Source: Rutpela maculata
Taxonomy: Eukaryota > Arthropoda > Insecta > Coleoptera > Cerambycidae
Reading direction: 5' to 3'
DNA: 64,000 nucleotides
Assembly: GCA_936432065.2 (NCBI GenBank)
Contig: OW386291.2
Location: forward strand, 26,079,821-26,143,820
The notes under the pieces are model-generated. The model made no database searches. It had not been told where the DNA came from and saw only the letters and a list, made by a program, of their open reading frames with translations. Of this stretch, positions 22,894-32,037 are shown piece after piece (position 1 is the first letter of the stretch; each line of letters starts with the position of its first letter). The position numbers were made by a program, and so were the translations under genes.

Positions 22894-24331
22894 CCTTCCA
22901 ACTTTGTTTGGATATGAATTATCACCAGTTCCGTCAGCACTATTTGATGAATTTGGAGACATGAATCCCGCATCCCATAAACCAAAATTAATGAATGAAA
23001 TAAGAGTGCAGGTCTCGTCTAGGGGGAAATCTGCAAATGCATTAATTATAGATGCTAGTGCTCTATTGTGGCATGTTCATTTGCCAAAGATTGGTACAAT
23101 ACAAAGTTACATTGATATTGTAATTGCAGTGATCATGAAGCATGTTGTAGAACAGGACACATTCCTTGTATTTGATGGTACTATGAGTACAGTTCAAAGA
23201 GTGCACCTTGATCTAAAAGAGGAGTTAACAGTTCTTCCATAAAACTAAGAGCAGATGCACCTATCCCAAGTCGCAACAGTATATTGACTCAATCAAGCAA
23301 TAAAATTCAACTAACAGTCATGATTGGCAAGCAACTGTTAAAATATAGCGGTTTTCTTCTACACAAGTTGGTCATTACTGGTATTGATACAATCCCAACT
23401 GAATTGCAAAATCCTGGAATTGTGATTCCACGCCCTGATTTAGAAACTCACCATGAAGAAGCAGACGTTATAATTCTACAACAGGCCATTTTTTTGTCAA
23501 GATGTGGAACAAACAATATAAAGATTTTATCAGACGACACCGACGTTTTTGTTCTGCTTGTACACTTTTACCGAAAGCTGAATCTTGAATGCGCTATGTG
23601 GATGGAGTCTGTTGACAAAGAAAAACTCTCAGATATTATAGCGGCAACAGTTAGTAATCTAGGAACCCAAGCAGACTCACTATTAGTAGTACATTGTCTC
23701 ACTTACTGTGATACTACATCACAACTTTTTGGCATTGGAAAGAATAAAGCCATAAAAGTTCTGAGATCTGGTGTTGAATTTAAGCATTTAGGTTGTGTAG
23801 AATCTTCAATGCAACAATGTACAATAGAATGCACAAAATTCATTGCACATTGCTACGGATACAAGAAGGAAGTTCACAATATGACATATGTTCGATACAG
23901 AGTGTGGTTGTCTAAGAAAATCCTTCCTAAAATTAAGAACCTCCCCCCGACAACAGAGGCATTTGAACTTCACGTAAAACGATGCCATTTGCAAGCATGC
24001 ACATGGAACGCAGCAGCATCTTCGTTCCCTCCGCCCAAGGGCGAATCCAACTGATTATGGATGGAAAAAGGATGAACAAACACAGTTTTTGGTACCCATT
24101 TTACTTCCAAGTAACAAAGGATTGGCACCACCTGAATTACTGAAGAGTTTAAGATGTAGCTGTTCAAGTGAGAAGCCATGTTCAACAGCAAGGTGCAGTT
24201 GTGCCCATGCAGGTCTTCCTTGTAAAGAATTTTGCGCGTGTGAAGATGGCGATTTGTGTGGCAATGTGAAGACTCAGGAAACTCAATTTAATGACAGTGA
24301 GAGTGAAATGTCCACTTCTGACTCTGAATAA
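22894..24331 (+). pseudogene. XPG/FEN1-like nuclease with cysteine-rich (CXC-like) C-terminus, frameshifted
   Basis: About 480 codons in three frames. In order: LFGYELSPVPSALFDEFGD, an N-terminal nuclease block (ANALIIDASALLWHV then DTFLVFDG), HHEEADVIILQQA, KILSDDTDVFVLLVHFY, VHCLTYCDTTSQLFGIGKNK, PPTTEAFELHVKRCHLQAC and a tail with CSCSSEKPCSTARCSCAH and CKEFCACEDGDLCGN. VFDG, the Asp-rich pair and the CD...GIGxxxA block line up with FEN1/XPG nucleases (VFDG, I-region acids, GCD and helix-hairpin-helix). The tail resembles a CXC zinc-binding domain. Single-base frameshifts occur near 23228 and 24045. The first codons follow a strong acceptor (polypyrimidine, tatgcag at 22887-22893), so upstream exons may be missing. 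Multicopy genes of this layout are known from animal genomes without assigned function (general knowledge). An aataaa signal follows at about 24380. Confidence 0.75.
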
Positions 24332-24458
24332 CGTTACAAAGTTCTATTAAAACATTTATCTAACTATTGTAGTTTTATCAAATAAATGAATATTTAAAAC
24401 TTATTTGTCTTTCATTTAGATTTTATATACATTTATATATTGTTATAAAAACACGTAA

Positions 24459-24623
24459 TCATATATTTCCAGATATATTTCGACTATTTTTCGGCATCAG
24501 TGGAATTAAAATTAATAATTATTAAAATTCTACCATTTTATGTTATCTTGTATATTATGTTATTTTTAATTTTAATTCCACTGATGCCGAAAAATAGTCG
24601 AAATATATCTGGAAATGTATGAT
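24459..24623. repeat. 165-bp hairpin element
   Basis: The left arm (catatatttccagatatatt, then cgactatttttcggcatcag) is mirrored by ctgatgccgaaaaatagtcg and aatatatctggaaatgtatg. The arms are about 55 bases with roughly one or two mismatches. It lies 128 bases after the nuclease stop codon, inside the inverted-repeat element. It could be an inserted MITE or a structured 3' region. Confidence 0.85.
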
Positions 24624-25014
24624 TTGGGTGGACCTATTTCTCTTAATTCGTAATAAAATGGGTGGTTCAGCTTTTTTTACCCTCGTGACATTTGACCTTC
24701 AATAGTTTAAATTTCCCAAGGGTGCCATTCTGGCACCCCACGGATTATGGTTCAGTATATCAAACAAGACTAGAATCGATCATAAAATAAAAGTTGTACC
24801 CTCATTCAAGGTCCAAGCTTTTTCTTTAGTTGGCGACGTGACTAAATTAGTCGTATTTCCATTTTGGTATTTGAGTATCGTTTTTTGGGGACATACAACT
24901 ACGAATTTCCAAATTAAATCAATTTTCTGAAGCACGTGGTGTCTTTCGAATGCAAGATTTCGGAGTGCCATTCAACAGCAAAGGGCCTCCTTTAGCCCAG
25001 ATGACATCTCAGGG

Positions 25015-25165
25015 CTGTGACTTTACGATTTATTTGGATTTGTTAGTTTATGATTTATTTGGATCCGCTACTTTACGTATTATTTGGATTTGTTACTTTA
25101 TGATTTGTGTGGATCTGATCTTCCTGAATACGACTTTTACGTTTTACTTGGATCTGTTATCTTAC
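25015..25165 (+). repeat. 25-bp minisatellite
   Basis: Successive units begin tttacgatttatttgg, tttatgatttatttgg, tttacgtattatttgg, tttatgatttgtgtgg and tttacgttttacttgg, with spacing of 25 bases except for one longer unit. The open frame spanning 24950-25234 is a by-product of this repeat. Confidence 0.8.
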
Positions 25166-26159
25166 GTTCTACATTTTACGAGGAACTTCCAGTTATACTT
25201 CAGACTCTGGCTTCGACTTCTAGTCCAGGTTTAGGTGTCTAGCTTTTGGATTATTGCCTGTTATCTTGTGTTTGTATGGTACTGGTGATCTCGTCACGTT
25301 ATATTAGACTCCACGTAGATTGTCTACAACCTGTGGCTGCTATTACCTAGAATTACGCTAACCTTTTAGGATGGGAAAAGGTATACACTGCCAAAGATAA
25401 GTGGAATCAAGAGGAACCCGGTACATCAACGTCCACCGTACAGTAAAATAATTAGGAATTGTGTAACCAGGACAAGAAAATGAACATGATCGTTAGCCCC
25501 ATTTTGTATATAATTAGCTCATAGTAGTGGATGTGCTACAGTTCGTCATAACTTGAATATGATTTTCAGTAATATTTTGCACATAACTACTTCAATAATT
25601 TTCAGTAATATTTGTAATGTTTTGCTCATAACGATCTCATTTGGCATATTTTGTGTATAGTTACTTCAATAACTAAATTAAAGTTTTGCCTTATTTTATA
25701 AATAGATGTCAATAGTTTTAAGCAATTTATGTTTTACCGTACCTTGGATCACATATAGTTATTTTTTTCACTCTTCCTGAATATGACCTTTACGTATATT
25801 TATCAAGAGTTTATTAGTTTTTAAGATATTTTGTATATGTTAGGTAAAGGTTGAGGGGCGCTATCGGATATCGGGTGTGGGCCACACTGACTAAGTTATA
25901 TTGTGTGATAATTTGTACTATGTACCGAGCTATCGTATTAAAGGTTTAATTAGAACGACGTTGTCTTTATATATTTGACCATCCTGCACCGCCCCAAATT
26001 ATCGAAACCACCCCCCAAGGACCTCACTAGTCGGCCGTGTGAGACCCCTTCCTCACCAGTGTATTGCAGAGGGGGGTGCAGGGTGACCACCCTACCATGC
26101 GTTCGCTGTTTAGCAGCCTTTGGGGCTCCTCTTTACACGTGGGCCCAGGCCTTGTAACA
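25166..26159 (+). repeat. Putative LTR of a Gypsy-like retrotransposon (3' part)
   Basis: The region ends cccaggccttgtaaca, then a primer-binding-like site, a leader and a gag-like coiled coil, which is the expected order at the 5' side of an LTR retrotransposon. Before the end is a GC-rich stretch (25975-26150) preceded by a possible polyadenylation-type signal (attaaa). The LTR start was not located and no second LTR is in the window, so this is inference from order. Confidence 0.4.
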
Positions 26160-26165
26160 AATTAG

Positions 26166-26176
26166 TGGTGACACGG
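26166..26176 (+). promoter_or_regulatory. Possible tRNA primer-binding site
   Basis: tggtgacacgg lies 6 bases after the putative LTR end. It is close to tggtgaccccg, the complement of the 3' end of tRNA-Trp used by some Gypsy elements, with one or two mismatches. Offered as inference. Confidence 0.35.
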
Positions 26177-26218
26177 AGATGTTGGGTAAGGACTAATTTT
26201 GAACTAAAAACTGTGAAA

Positions 26219-26432
26219 AGTGCATTTTCGGGAAAAGTAGCAGAACGTTCTATTCGGAACTGGTGGAGAAAATTAAATTCTGTCAACTGAAAAGTGATAG
26301 AATCATTGAAAAATACTCATTTGCGTTCGCGAAAATTTGTAGTCCATTGTATTCGGAAACTAGTGGGGATAAATCACATTCTATCAACTGGAACGTGATA
26401 TAGACACTAAATAAAACTCTTTTGTGCTATTT
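26219..26432 (+). repeat. Imperfect direct duplication in the leader
   Basis: The block cattttcgggaaaag ... gttctattcggaactggtgg ... tctgtcaactgaaaagtgat is repeated in diverged form as cgaaaatttgtag ... tgtattcggaaactagtggg ... tctatcaactggaacgtgat. The spacing is about 110-115 bases. No coding frame crosses both. Confidence 0.6.
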
Positions 26433-26516
26433 CGAGATTTTTCTAGAAAGTTCCATTGGAAATATCGACGAAATATCTGGATTTTCTTAACGCTATTGTG
26501 CAATAAACTTGGTTAA

Positions 26517-26798
26517 TGTCCTACAAGTCTGTTATTTTACAATAACCACCTTATTTTGAGATACATTAAATGAAAAATAACGCCCTAGGGCATTATAAAA
26601 TTATAACACAACCTAAAACAAGCAAATTATGATAGCGTTATTGACAAACAAAATGCATTGCTATGCAACGGCGGCGTTTACTAACAGTTTTGATTTTTAT
26701 TCTCTTTTAAATCAAATCGTTCGGAACATAATAGATGTCAAATTAATAAATCGTAAATGTAAAAAAAAAATCGAATTAAATAACGGACTTGTAGGATA
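26517..26798. mobile_element. TTAA-flanked MITE
   Basis: Flanked by ttaa at 26513-26516 and 26799-26802. The left end is tgtcctacaagtctgttatt; the reverse complement of the right end is tatcctacaagtccgttatt. At 282 bp it has no coding capacity. A TTAA target is used by piggyBac and Kolobok elements; the ends do not decide between them. Confidence 0.75.
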
Positions 26799-26808
26799 TT
26801 AAACGTTG

Positions 26809-26936
26809 AAGGCACCACGGGTGTTATAGGATAATGACGCCCTCGGTCGACGTACATTCCCTCGGGCCAGAGGCCCTCGGGAAGTACACTGCCGACCTCG
26901 GTGCGTTACTATTCATATAACACCCTTGGAACCTTA
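26809..26936. repeat. GC-rich hairpin element
   Basis: The arms aaggcaccacgggtgttata and tataacacccttggaacctt fold together, and the centre ccctcgggccagaggccctcg is a near-perfect palindrome. It is about 128 bp and lies immediately next to the TTAA MITE. No target duplication is clear. Confidence 0.75.
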
Positions 26937-26976
26937 ATAACTATAACGTCATTGTATGCCTATAACAATAAGAAGT

Positions 26977-27265
26977 ATGACAGCAGAAAAACAAATGCAG
27001 GACCTACTTGACGTTTAGGAAAATGATGGAGCAGCAACGCCAGGAAGACAAAGAAGAGCAGGAGAAAAGACGTCAAGAGGAAAAAGAAGTACAACAAAAG
27101 CGGCGCCAAGAAGAAAAAGAAGAACAGGAAAAGTGACGTCAAGAAGAAAGAGACGAATTGAAGAAAATGATGGATGATCTGGAAATAAGACGCCAAGAAG
27201 AAAAAGAAGAACAAGAAAGACAATGCCAAGAAGAGAAAGAGGAACAAGATGCCAGGAAGAATTAA
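26977..27265 (+). pseudogene. gag-like coiled-coil fragment of an LTR retrotransposon
   Basis: A short start (MTAEKQMQDLLDV, ATG at 26977) is followed after a frameshift by KMMEQQRQEDKEEQEKRRQ, RRQEEKEEQEK, a TGA at 27134, ELKKMMDDLEIRRQEE and EKEEQDARKN, ending at TAA 27263-27265. Repeating R/Q-E-E-K-E units form a strongly predicted coiled coil, common at the start of insect Gypsy gag proteins. The position after LTR, primer site and leader supports this. No nucleocapsid, protease or polymerase follows: the sequence changes to a reverse-strand LINE at 27316. The antisense frame (26960-27319 minus) is a shadow. Confidence 0.6.
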
Positions 27266-27315
27266 GGAAAATTCTGAACTATTCTGGACTATTCTGAACT
27301 TTCTGTATTTTATTT

Positions 27316-28495
27316 TCACATTCTTTCACATATAAGTGTTTTAGTATTCCGAGGTATATAAAATCTATGAGGAAACAAAAGTTTTAATTTATAATAAGCC
27401 TTTTTCAAACAATTTGAGACATGAAGTCTATATGTAAATGAGTTATTTAAAATGGTACCAAGATTACGGATATTGTTTACGTCTGCAATATTCTGGTTAT
27501 TGATTTGTAAAACAATATTATGTTCAATACTGGCACAAGATGACTTGCTTCCGAAAATTATAACGGCAGATTTGGTCTGGTTTATCAGCAACTAATGTTG
27601 ACGAGAGACGGAAGACATTGTTTGTAAAGCTATGGTATATTTGAGTGTCATCTGTGTACATATGCATTCTTGAATATTTTAGATAGCTGCTAAAGTTACT
27701 AGTGTATATTATAAAAAGCAAAGGTCCTAAAATAGATCCTGGTGGTTCTCCCACCATTACAGGTAAAGGAACCGATTTTTCCTTTTTGGACCCTCATGTG
27801 TAAGTAGCTCTTTATAAGATAAGGCTAAGGATAAGACTTTTACGTCAAGGTCGATAAAGTTCAGAATTACCATTAGGAGTTTATGGTTCAGAGTATCTAA
27901 GGCTTTAGTATAATCCAGTAATACTAGAGCTGTCAGCTTACCTTTATCTGTTGCGTCGAAGATGTCATCCGTTATTTCCAGAATTGCAGTACTGCAGCTG
28001 TACGCTGGCCGAAAACTAGACAGATTTTCCGGTAAAATGTTGTATTCGGTAATATGCTCCCGGAGTTGTAGGTTAATGATTTTTTCGAATACTTTGGAAG
28101 GGGTTGGAAGGATACTAATTGGCCTTGTGTCTGAATTCAGTCGGTTAATGAATTTTCGGAATTGGATGACAGCATGTTTACAGTTCAGTGGAAAATACTC
28201 CCTATGATACTCGAATTTATAAAGTGCGTCAGGAACTATATAATATAAGGGCAGCATATTGTTTATCGTAGTAATATTCAGATCATAATTACCAGTTGCA
28301 GTCGATGTTATTCCTTGTATGCATTTAGCTACAGTATGATTATCAGTTAGTTTGAATTTAAAAGTTTCATTAAAGTTACGTTTTTTATTATTTTTGTAAA
28401 AATTTAAAATTTCTTGGCTGTTGTTGTTAATTCTGGGAATACAGTTTGGTAATAGTGGTTGATGTCATTAACATTACTTATTTCTGTTGGAATGT
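27316..28495 (-). pseudogene. LINE reverse transcriptase fragment, jockey/CR1-like
   Basis: Reading on the reverse strand from 28495: TDNHTVAKCIQGITSTATGN, then RPISILPTPSKVFEKIINLQ, NILPENLSSFRPAYSCSTAI, LVLLDYTKALDTLNHKLLM, GEPPGSILGPLLFIIYTSNF, HMYTDDTQIYHS and IRNLGTILNNSFTYRLHVSN. These are successive RT motifs: the first catalytic Asp (LDYTKA), the GxPxGSxLGPLLF loop, and YxDD with Thr in place of the usual Ala. Frameshifts separate three pieces (near 27757, 27590 and 28390). Endonuclease and 3' end are absent, so it is a doubly truncated fragment. The clade is inference. Confidence 0.85.
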
Positions 28496-29312
28496 ATATC
28501 TGTATGTATGTACTCTATAAGCAAAGATAATCTAACTCACGAAAATAATACCGCGTGAGATTGAAAAAAAATTGCCATTCCTGAATATTGAAGACTTTAT
28601 TATCACAATCAAAGATAAATTCCTCGAGCTAAAGCGCTCGGGGATTAATGAAATATTGCATATGATAATCCATCGACTGTTACTTAAATGACTTAACACC
28701 ATGACTTTTTTTTCAATAATACCGCGTGAAATTGAGAAAAATGTAGCAAGAAATTTAACATTTTTCTACATTTTTTTTGTCGATCGATATAATTTTCCAA
28801 ATTTTCCATAATCATTTGGAAAAAAATTCTTGTACCTTTCTGGATTCCCTTTCACACCTTTTAAATAATCTAACGCTGAGCCTATAATTTAATTTTTACA
28901 TGGAATTTAATTATTAGTTATTTTTCTGTGTGCCACATGTAGTAGCATTCTTGTACCATAAAGTAAGTAAAAAAATAACATAATTTGTGTTTCTTTATGT
29001 CTAAAAAAATCTATTGGAAACGTTGGCGTTATCCCCTATCCCATAAATTCATTTAATGATGCGCGGAGCTATAAACGACAGATTTAAAAAACGGCATAAT
29101 TTATTCGAAACAGTCCTAAATGTCATGTTTACATCGGTGTTAACCCCTGTTAGTTTTTTATTTATCATTACTTACTTAATTCATTTTATTGGGATGTCTT
29201 TCGTTTCAACAGATTTATTTGTAAGTATTTTTTTAAAGCAGATTTTGATTTGATTTCATTGCTTATGATGATTTAAGTTCATATTTTGTAGGTACTTAGG
29301 ATTCACGTTATT
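28496..29312. other. Unassigned DNA
   Basis: No gene recognised. The phrase aataataccgcgtgagattg at about 28544 recurs as aataataccgcgtgaaattg at about 28714, a direct repeat 170 bases apart; between them is a small palindrome (ctcgagctaaagcgctcggg). Confidence 0.5.
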
Positions 29313-29822
29313 TATAGTCGGAGCAATAGATCCTTGAACTGACGTCGTCATCCTATTTTTGCTTAAACTAACTTGTTAAAAGATGGCAATGATTTCGTAC
29401 CATAGGCGGAGCAAATTTATTATATAATAATAACTATTAATATTATTAATTCATTAATAATAATAAATTAGACTAGACTAGATGTAAAGAATCAGATTGG
29501 CATCGGCAGTAGACTGAATTAGAACAAAGAATTCAAGTATAATGAATTAATAGCGTTACGAAGAATAAACACTATGTGCGCTAGACGAATGAGTCACGAG
29601 ACCGATGCGCTTCTATGTAGTCTAGACGTATGCATTACCATTACTCTCAAATCTAACGCGCAGAGCGAGCGTGCGTAGATCATAGATTGTGGAAGACATA
29701 CCTCCTTCTATCCATTTCAGGAAGTGTGATTGTAAGGAGTGAGACGCCAATACACAAATAATAGTCCTTAAATGCTACCTGCATTAGTGGCATCAGCTTA
29801 AAGATCCATTGCTCCGACTATA
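29313..29822. mobile_element. 510-bp MITE with TA-containing ends
   Basis: The left end tatagtcggagcaatagatc is mirrored by gatccattgctccgactata on the right. The interior has no coding capacity. The right tip overlaps the target duplication of the neighbouring LINE, so the LINE inserted at the edge of this MITE. Confidence 0.75.
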
Positions 29823-29835
29823 GTTCATTTAGTAG

Positions 29836-31081
29836 CAAGACGGTACTCTTCAGGAAGGTAAGAAAACAAATTCCCAGAGGTCCCGTCTCCATGTATGGCG
29901 AGGACATCCAATGGCACGATACCGCCAATTACCTTGGAGTAATCATGAACAAAGGCCTAACATGGAGATAGATCACAGAAGCCATCGCCAGGAGGACGAG
30001 AGCTCTAATCTACCCCATGGTTGGCAGGCAGGGCAGATTCAACCTGAGCAATAAGCTCATGCTCTTCAGATCACTCATCTGGCCCCAACTGACGTACGCC
30101 TCCGTAACCTGGGACTACCAAGCGGATACCTACCTCCAACAGATCTAGACAGTGGAGAACGTCGCCCTCCGGATAGCGATGGACGCACCATGGTTCGTAC
30201 GCAACGCAGATATCGTCAGGGACTTGGAGTACACTCCAGTCACCGAAATCATTCGGGAAAGAGCCAAGAAGATATACAACCTTGCCGAGAAGCATGGCCA
30301 CTGACCACGGTCCAGCCGACGCTCCGAGCTACAAGAGGCCGAAGATGCAAATCATGGATAACGGGTGATTATGAGAACCATACAGGGGCGGACTGGCCCA
30401 CCGGGACACCGGGACGAATCCCGGTGGCCCGCACCAATAGTGCGCCGCAGGCGCCGGCTGCTTGGCAAGAAGACAGGCTAATAAAATAATAAGTGGCCTG
30501 CGAGTTCTAAGATCCAGTGCCGCTAAACTGTTGTCAGTCCGCCCCTGGAACTATACCACTTCCGATGAAGACAATCCACAGAAGAGACAAGACGATCACC
30601 CAACCACCCACCTACTACCCTGCGGGTACCGGACAAAATACCGTCCAGTACCCGTAGTCACCTAGCTCCGTGCAGTACGAAAGTGCTACCAAAGCACTTA
30701 GGTCTGCACTTCCTCGGACTACCTAGCTCATCCCTACCTAACCGATGATCCGGATGGCAAGATGTCAATTGACATTCTACGTACCAGCAGCCAATCCCAG
30801 CCAAAAATATCTCAAAGTTTCAGAAATAGACAGATGACTACCCCCCGGGAGGGGGGGTTACAAGCTGGCGAAGAAAGATAATCAAGATAAAAGAACGCCA
30901 GGATATAAAGTCCTTAGCTAGCAAGGTTCAGACCCGGGGGACCTGGGGGACCCGGGGAGGTGGGGCAAAATCATCCACAAAGTAAGCTGGTCAAGAATAC
31001 AGAGATATACTAGGATAAAGAGCAGTAGTCCTACTCGACATAGACATACGAGAACGTCATCACTGTCAAAGGATATTGGCG
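29836..31081 (+). pseudogene. 5'-truncated jockey-like LINE with 17-bp target duplication
   Basis: The forward strand gives the C-terminal part of a reverse transcriptase: DTANYLGVIMNKGLTWR, stop, ITEAIARRTRALIYPMVGRQ, LSNKLMLFRSLIWPQLTYAS, VTWDYQADTYLQQI, stop, TVENVALRIAMDAPWFVRNA and the end KKIYNLAEKHGH followed by TGA. The LGV..D..LTW and R..I..PqltYas blocks are typical of jockey-like elements. The GC content is clearly higher than the surroundings. The sequence tatagttcatttagtag flanks it at 29819-29835 and 31082-31098, identical over 17 bases. The 3' end has no poly(A). A hAT MITE is inserted at 30383. Confidence 0.85.
30383..30547. mobile_element. hAT-type MITE
   Basis: Ends caggggcggactg and cagtccgcccctg are 13-bp inverted repeats. 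The flanking 8 bases are gaaccata (30375-30382) and gaactata (30548-30555), an 8-bp target duplication with one mismatch, as expected for hAT. Length 165 bp, non-coding. It lies within the LINE fragment, so it is the younger insertion. Confidence 0.9.
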
Positions 31082-31098
31082 TATAGTTCATTTAGTAG

Positions 31099-31559
31099 AA
31101 AATCTATCAACATGTGGTATATAATTTTTGTGGTAATAAATCAAATGTATCCCTTTGCAAGCCCTTATATTCTTCTTCTATATTGTGCACTCGATGGGTG
31201 AGTACTCTATTCTCGGTCAGCCCGCTAGTACTTAGTTTCGTCGATAAAAGTATTTTTACTTACTTAATTCCTCTAAGAACCAATTTTAATTGTAGCTTTC
31301 TGAAAACGGGAGGCGCTATTATAAAAAATTTTAGAATGACTTGAACTTTTATTAAATTCTAAAATTGCTAGTAAAAATTGGCATAGGTCTCTGTCAGATG
31401 GCATGTGCGTGCGTACGTTCGTTAGTACATATGTATTTATATACGGAAACACTCTATAGGTCGCAATGGGGGGCCACTTAAATGTTTTTTAGTTGCTTCG
31501 TCAGAATATAATCTTATTGAATTTCATAATGATTCGTCAAATAGTTTACCTATATATTA
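31099..31559. other. Unassigned DNA
   Basis: Follows the LINE target duplication. The 76-codon frame at 31114-31344 has no recognisable domain. Nothing else was seen. Confidence 0.5.
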
Positions 31560-32030
31560 GAAATAATTATTTAACTCCGTCATGAGTTTTCACGGCCCAT
31601 TTCTTCGGTTTCGGTGCCTATTGGATAAATAATGCAATTATTTTTTTATTTAACTCGTTCTACCTCAAAAACGGTCCACTGAATTGGTCTCTAATTTTTA
31701 CCATGTTATTACTATATATTTGTTAACAAGATGTGTTAATATGAAGGTCCTATTTTAATAAAAGTAGAAAATACAATTGTTTTTTAAGACTGTGTCTAAA
31801 ATGCAGGAGTAAATATAGCATGGGGGAGACCCTTTATCTTGAAATAAGGACCAACTATAACGAGAGGGAATGAAGATATAAGATGTACGTAACTCTTTTT
31901 ATTTTCAACTTTTTCTCATAGGATTAACAGTTTTCGAGAAAACTGTATTTGAGTGGGCCCGGTACCGCAATTAGTTGCCACTAGATTTTCACGTTCACCA
32001 TCATTAAATAAGTTTTGAATATATACAGTA
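31560..32030 (+). repeat. Dispersed repeat, second copy split at 58.4/60.5 kb
   Basis: Positions 31565-31760 match 58388-58560 (ttatttaactccgtcatgag / ttatttaacttcgtcacgag; ctatatatttgttaa). Positions 31865-32020 match 60488-60660 (ttagcagttttcgagaaaa, catcattaaataagttttg). The 58-61 kb copy is interrupted by a palindrome. No coding sequence is visible. Confidence 0.75.
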
Positions 32031-32037
32031 TGTACAG

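Larger units (their letters stand above)
22598..24846. mobile_element. Element with ~190-bp terminal inverted repeats around a nuclease gene
   Basis: The left segment 22598-22790 and the reverse complement of 24655-24846 share, in the same order: ttagtcacgtcgcc, the ccttgaatcagggtacaa block, ttttatgattgattctagt, a ccataatccg block, gtgccagagtggcacccttg, a tcaaaggtcac block and agctgaaccac. Divergence is about 15-20 percent by eye. The repeat contains its own short palindrome, ggtgccagagtggcacc. Inside lie only the nuclease-like gene and a 165-bp hairpin; no RNase-H-fold transposase is visible. No clean target-site duplication was found at the proposed ends, and weak similarity continues outward, so the exact ends are uncertain. 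Confidence 0.75.

Noticed and set aside
24950..25234. 94-codon plus-strand frame with repeated YLDLL-type phrases
   Set aside because: Created by the 25-bp minisatellite; no recognisable protein family.
26960..27319. 119-codon minus-strand frame rich in Phe and Leu
   Set aside because: It is the antisense of the QEEKEEQ gag repeats on the plus strand, which turns Glu/Lys codons into Phe/Leu codons.
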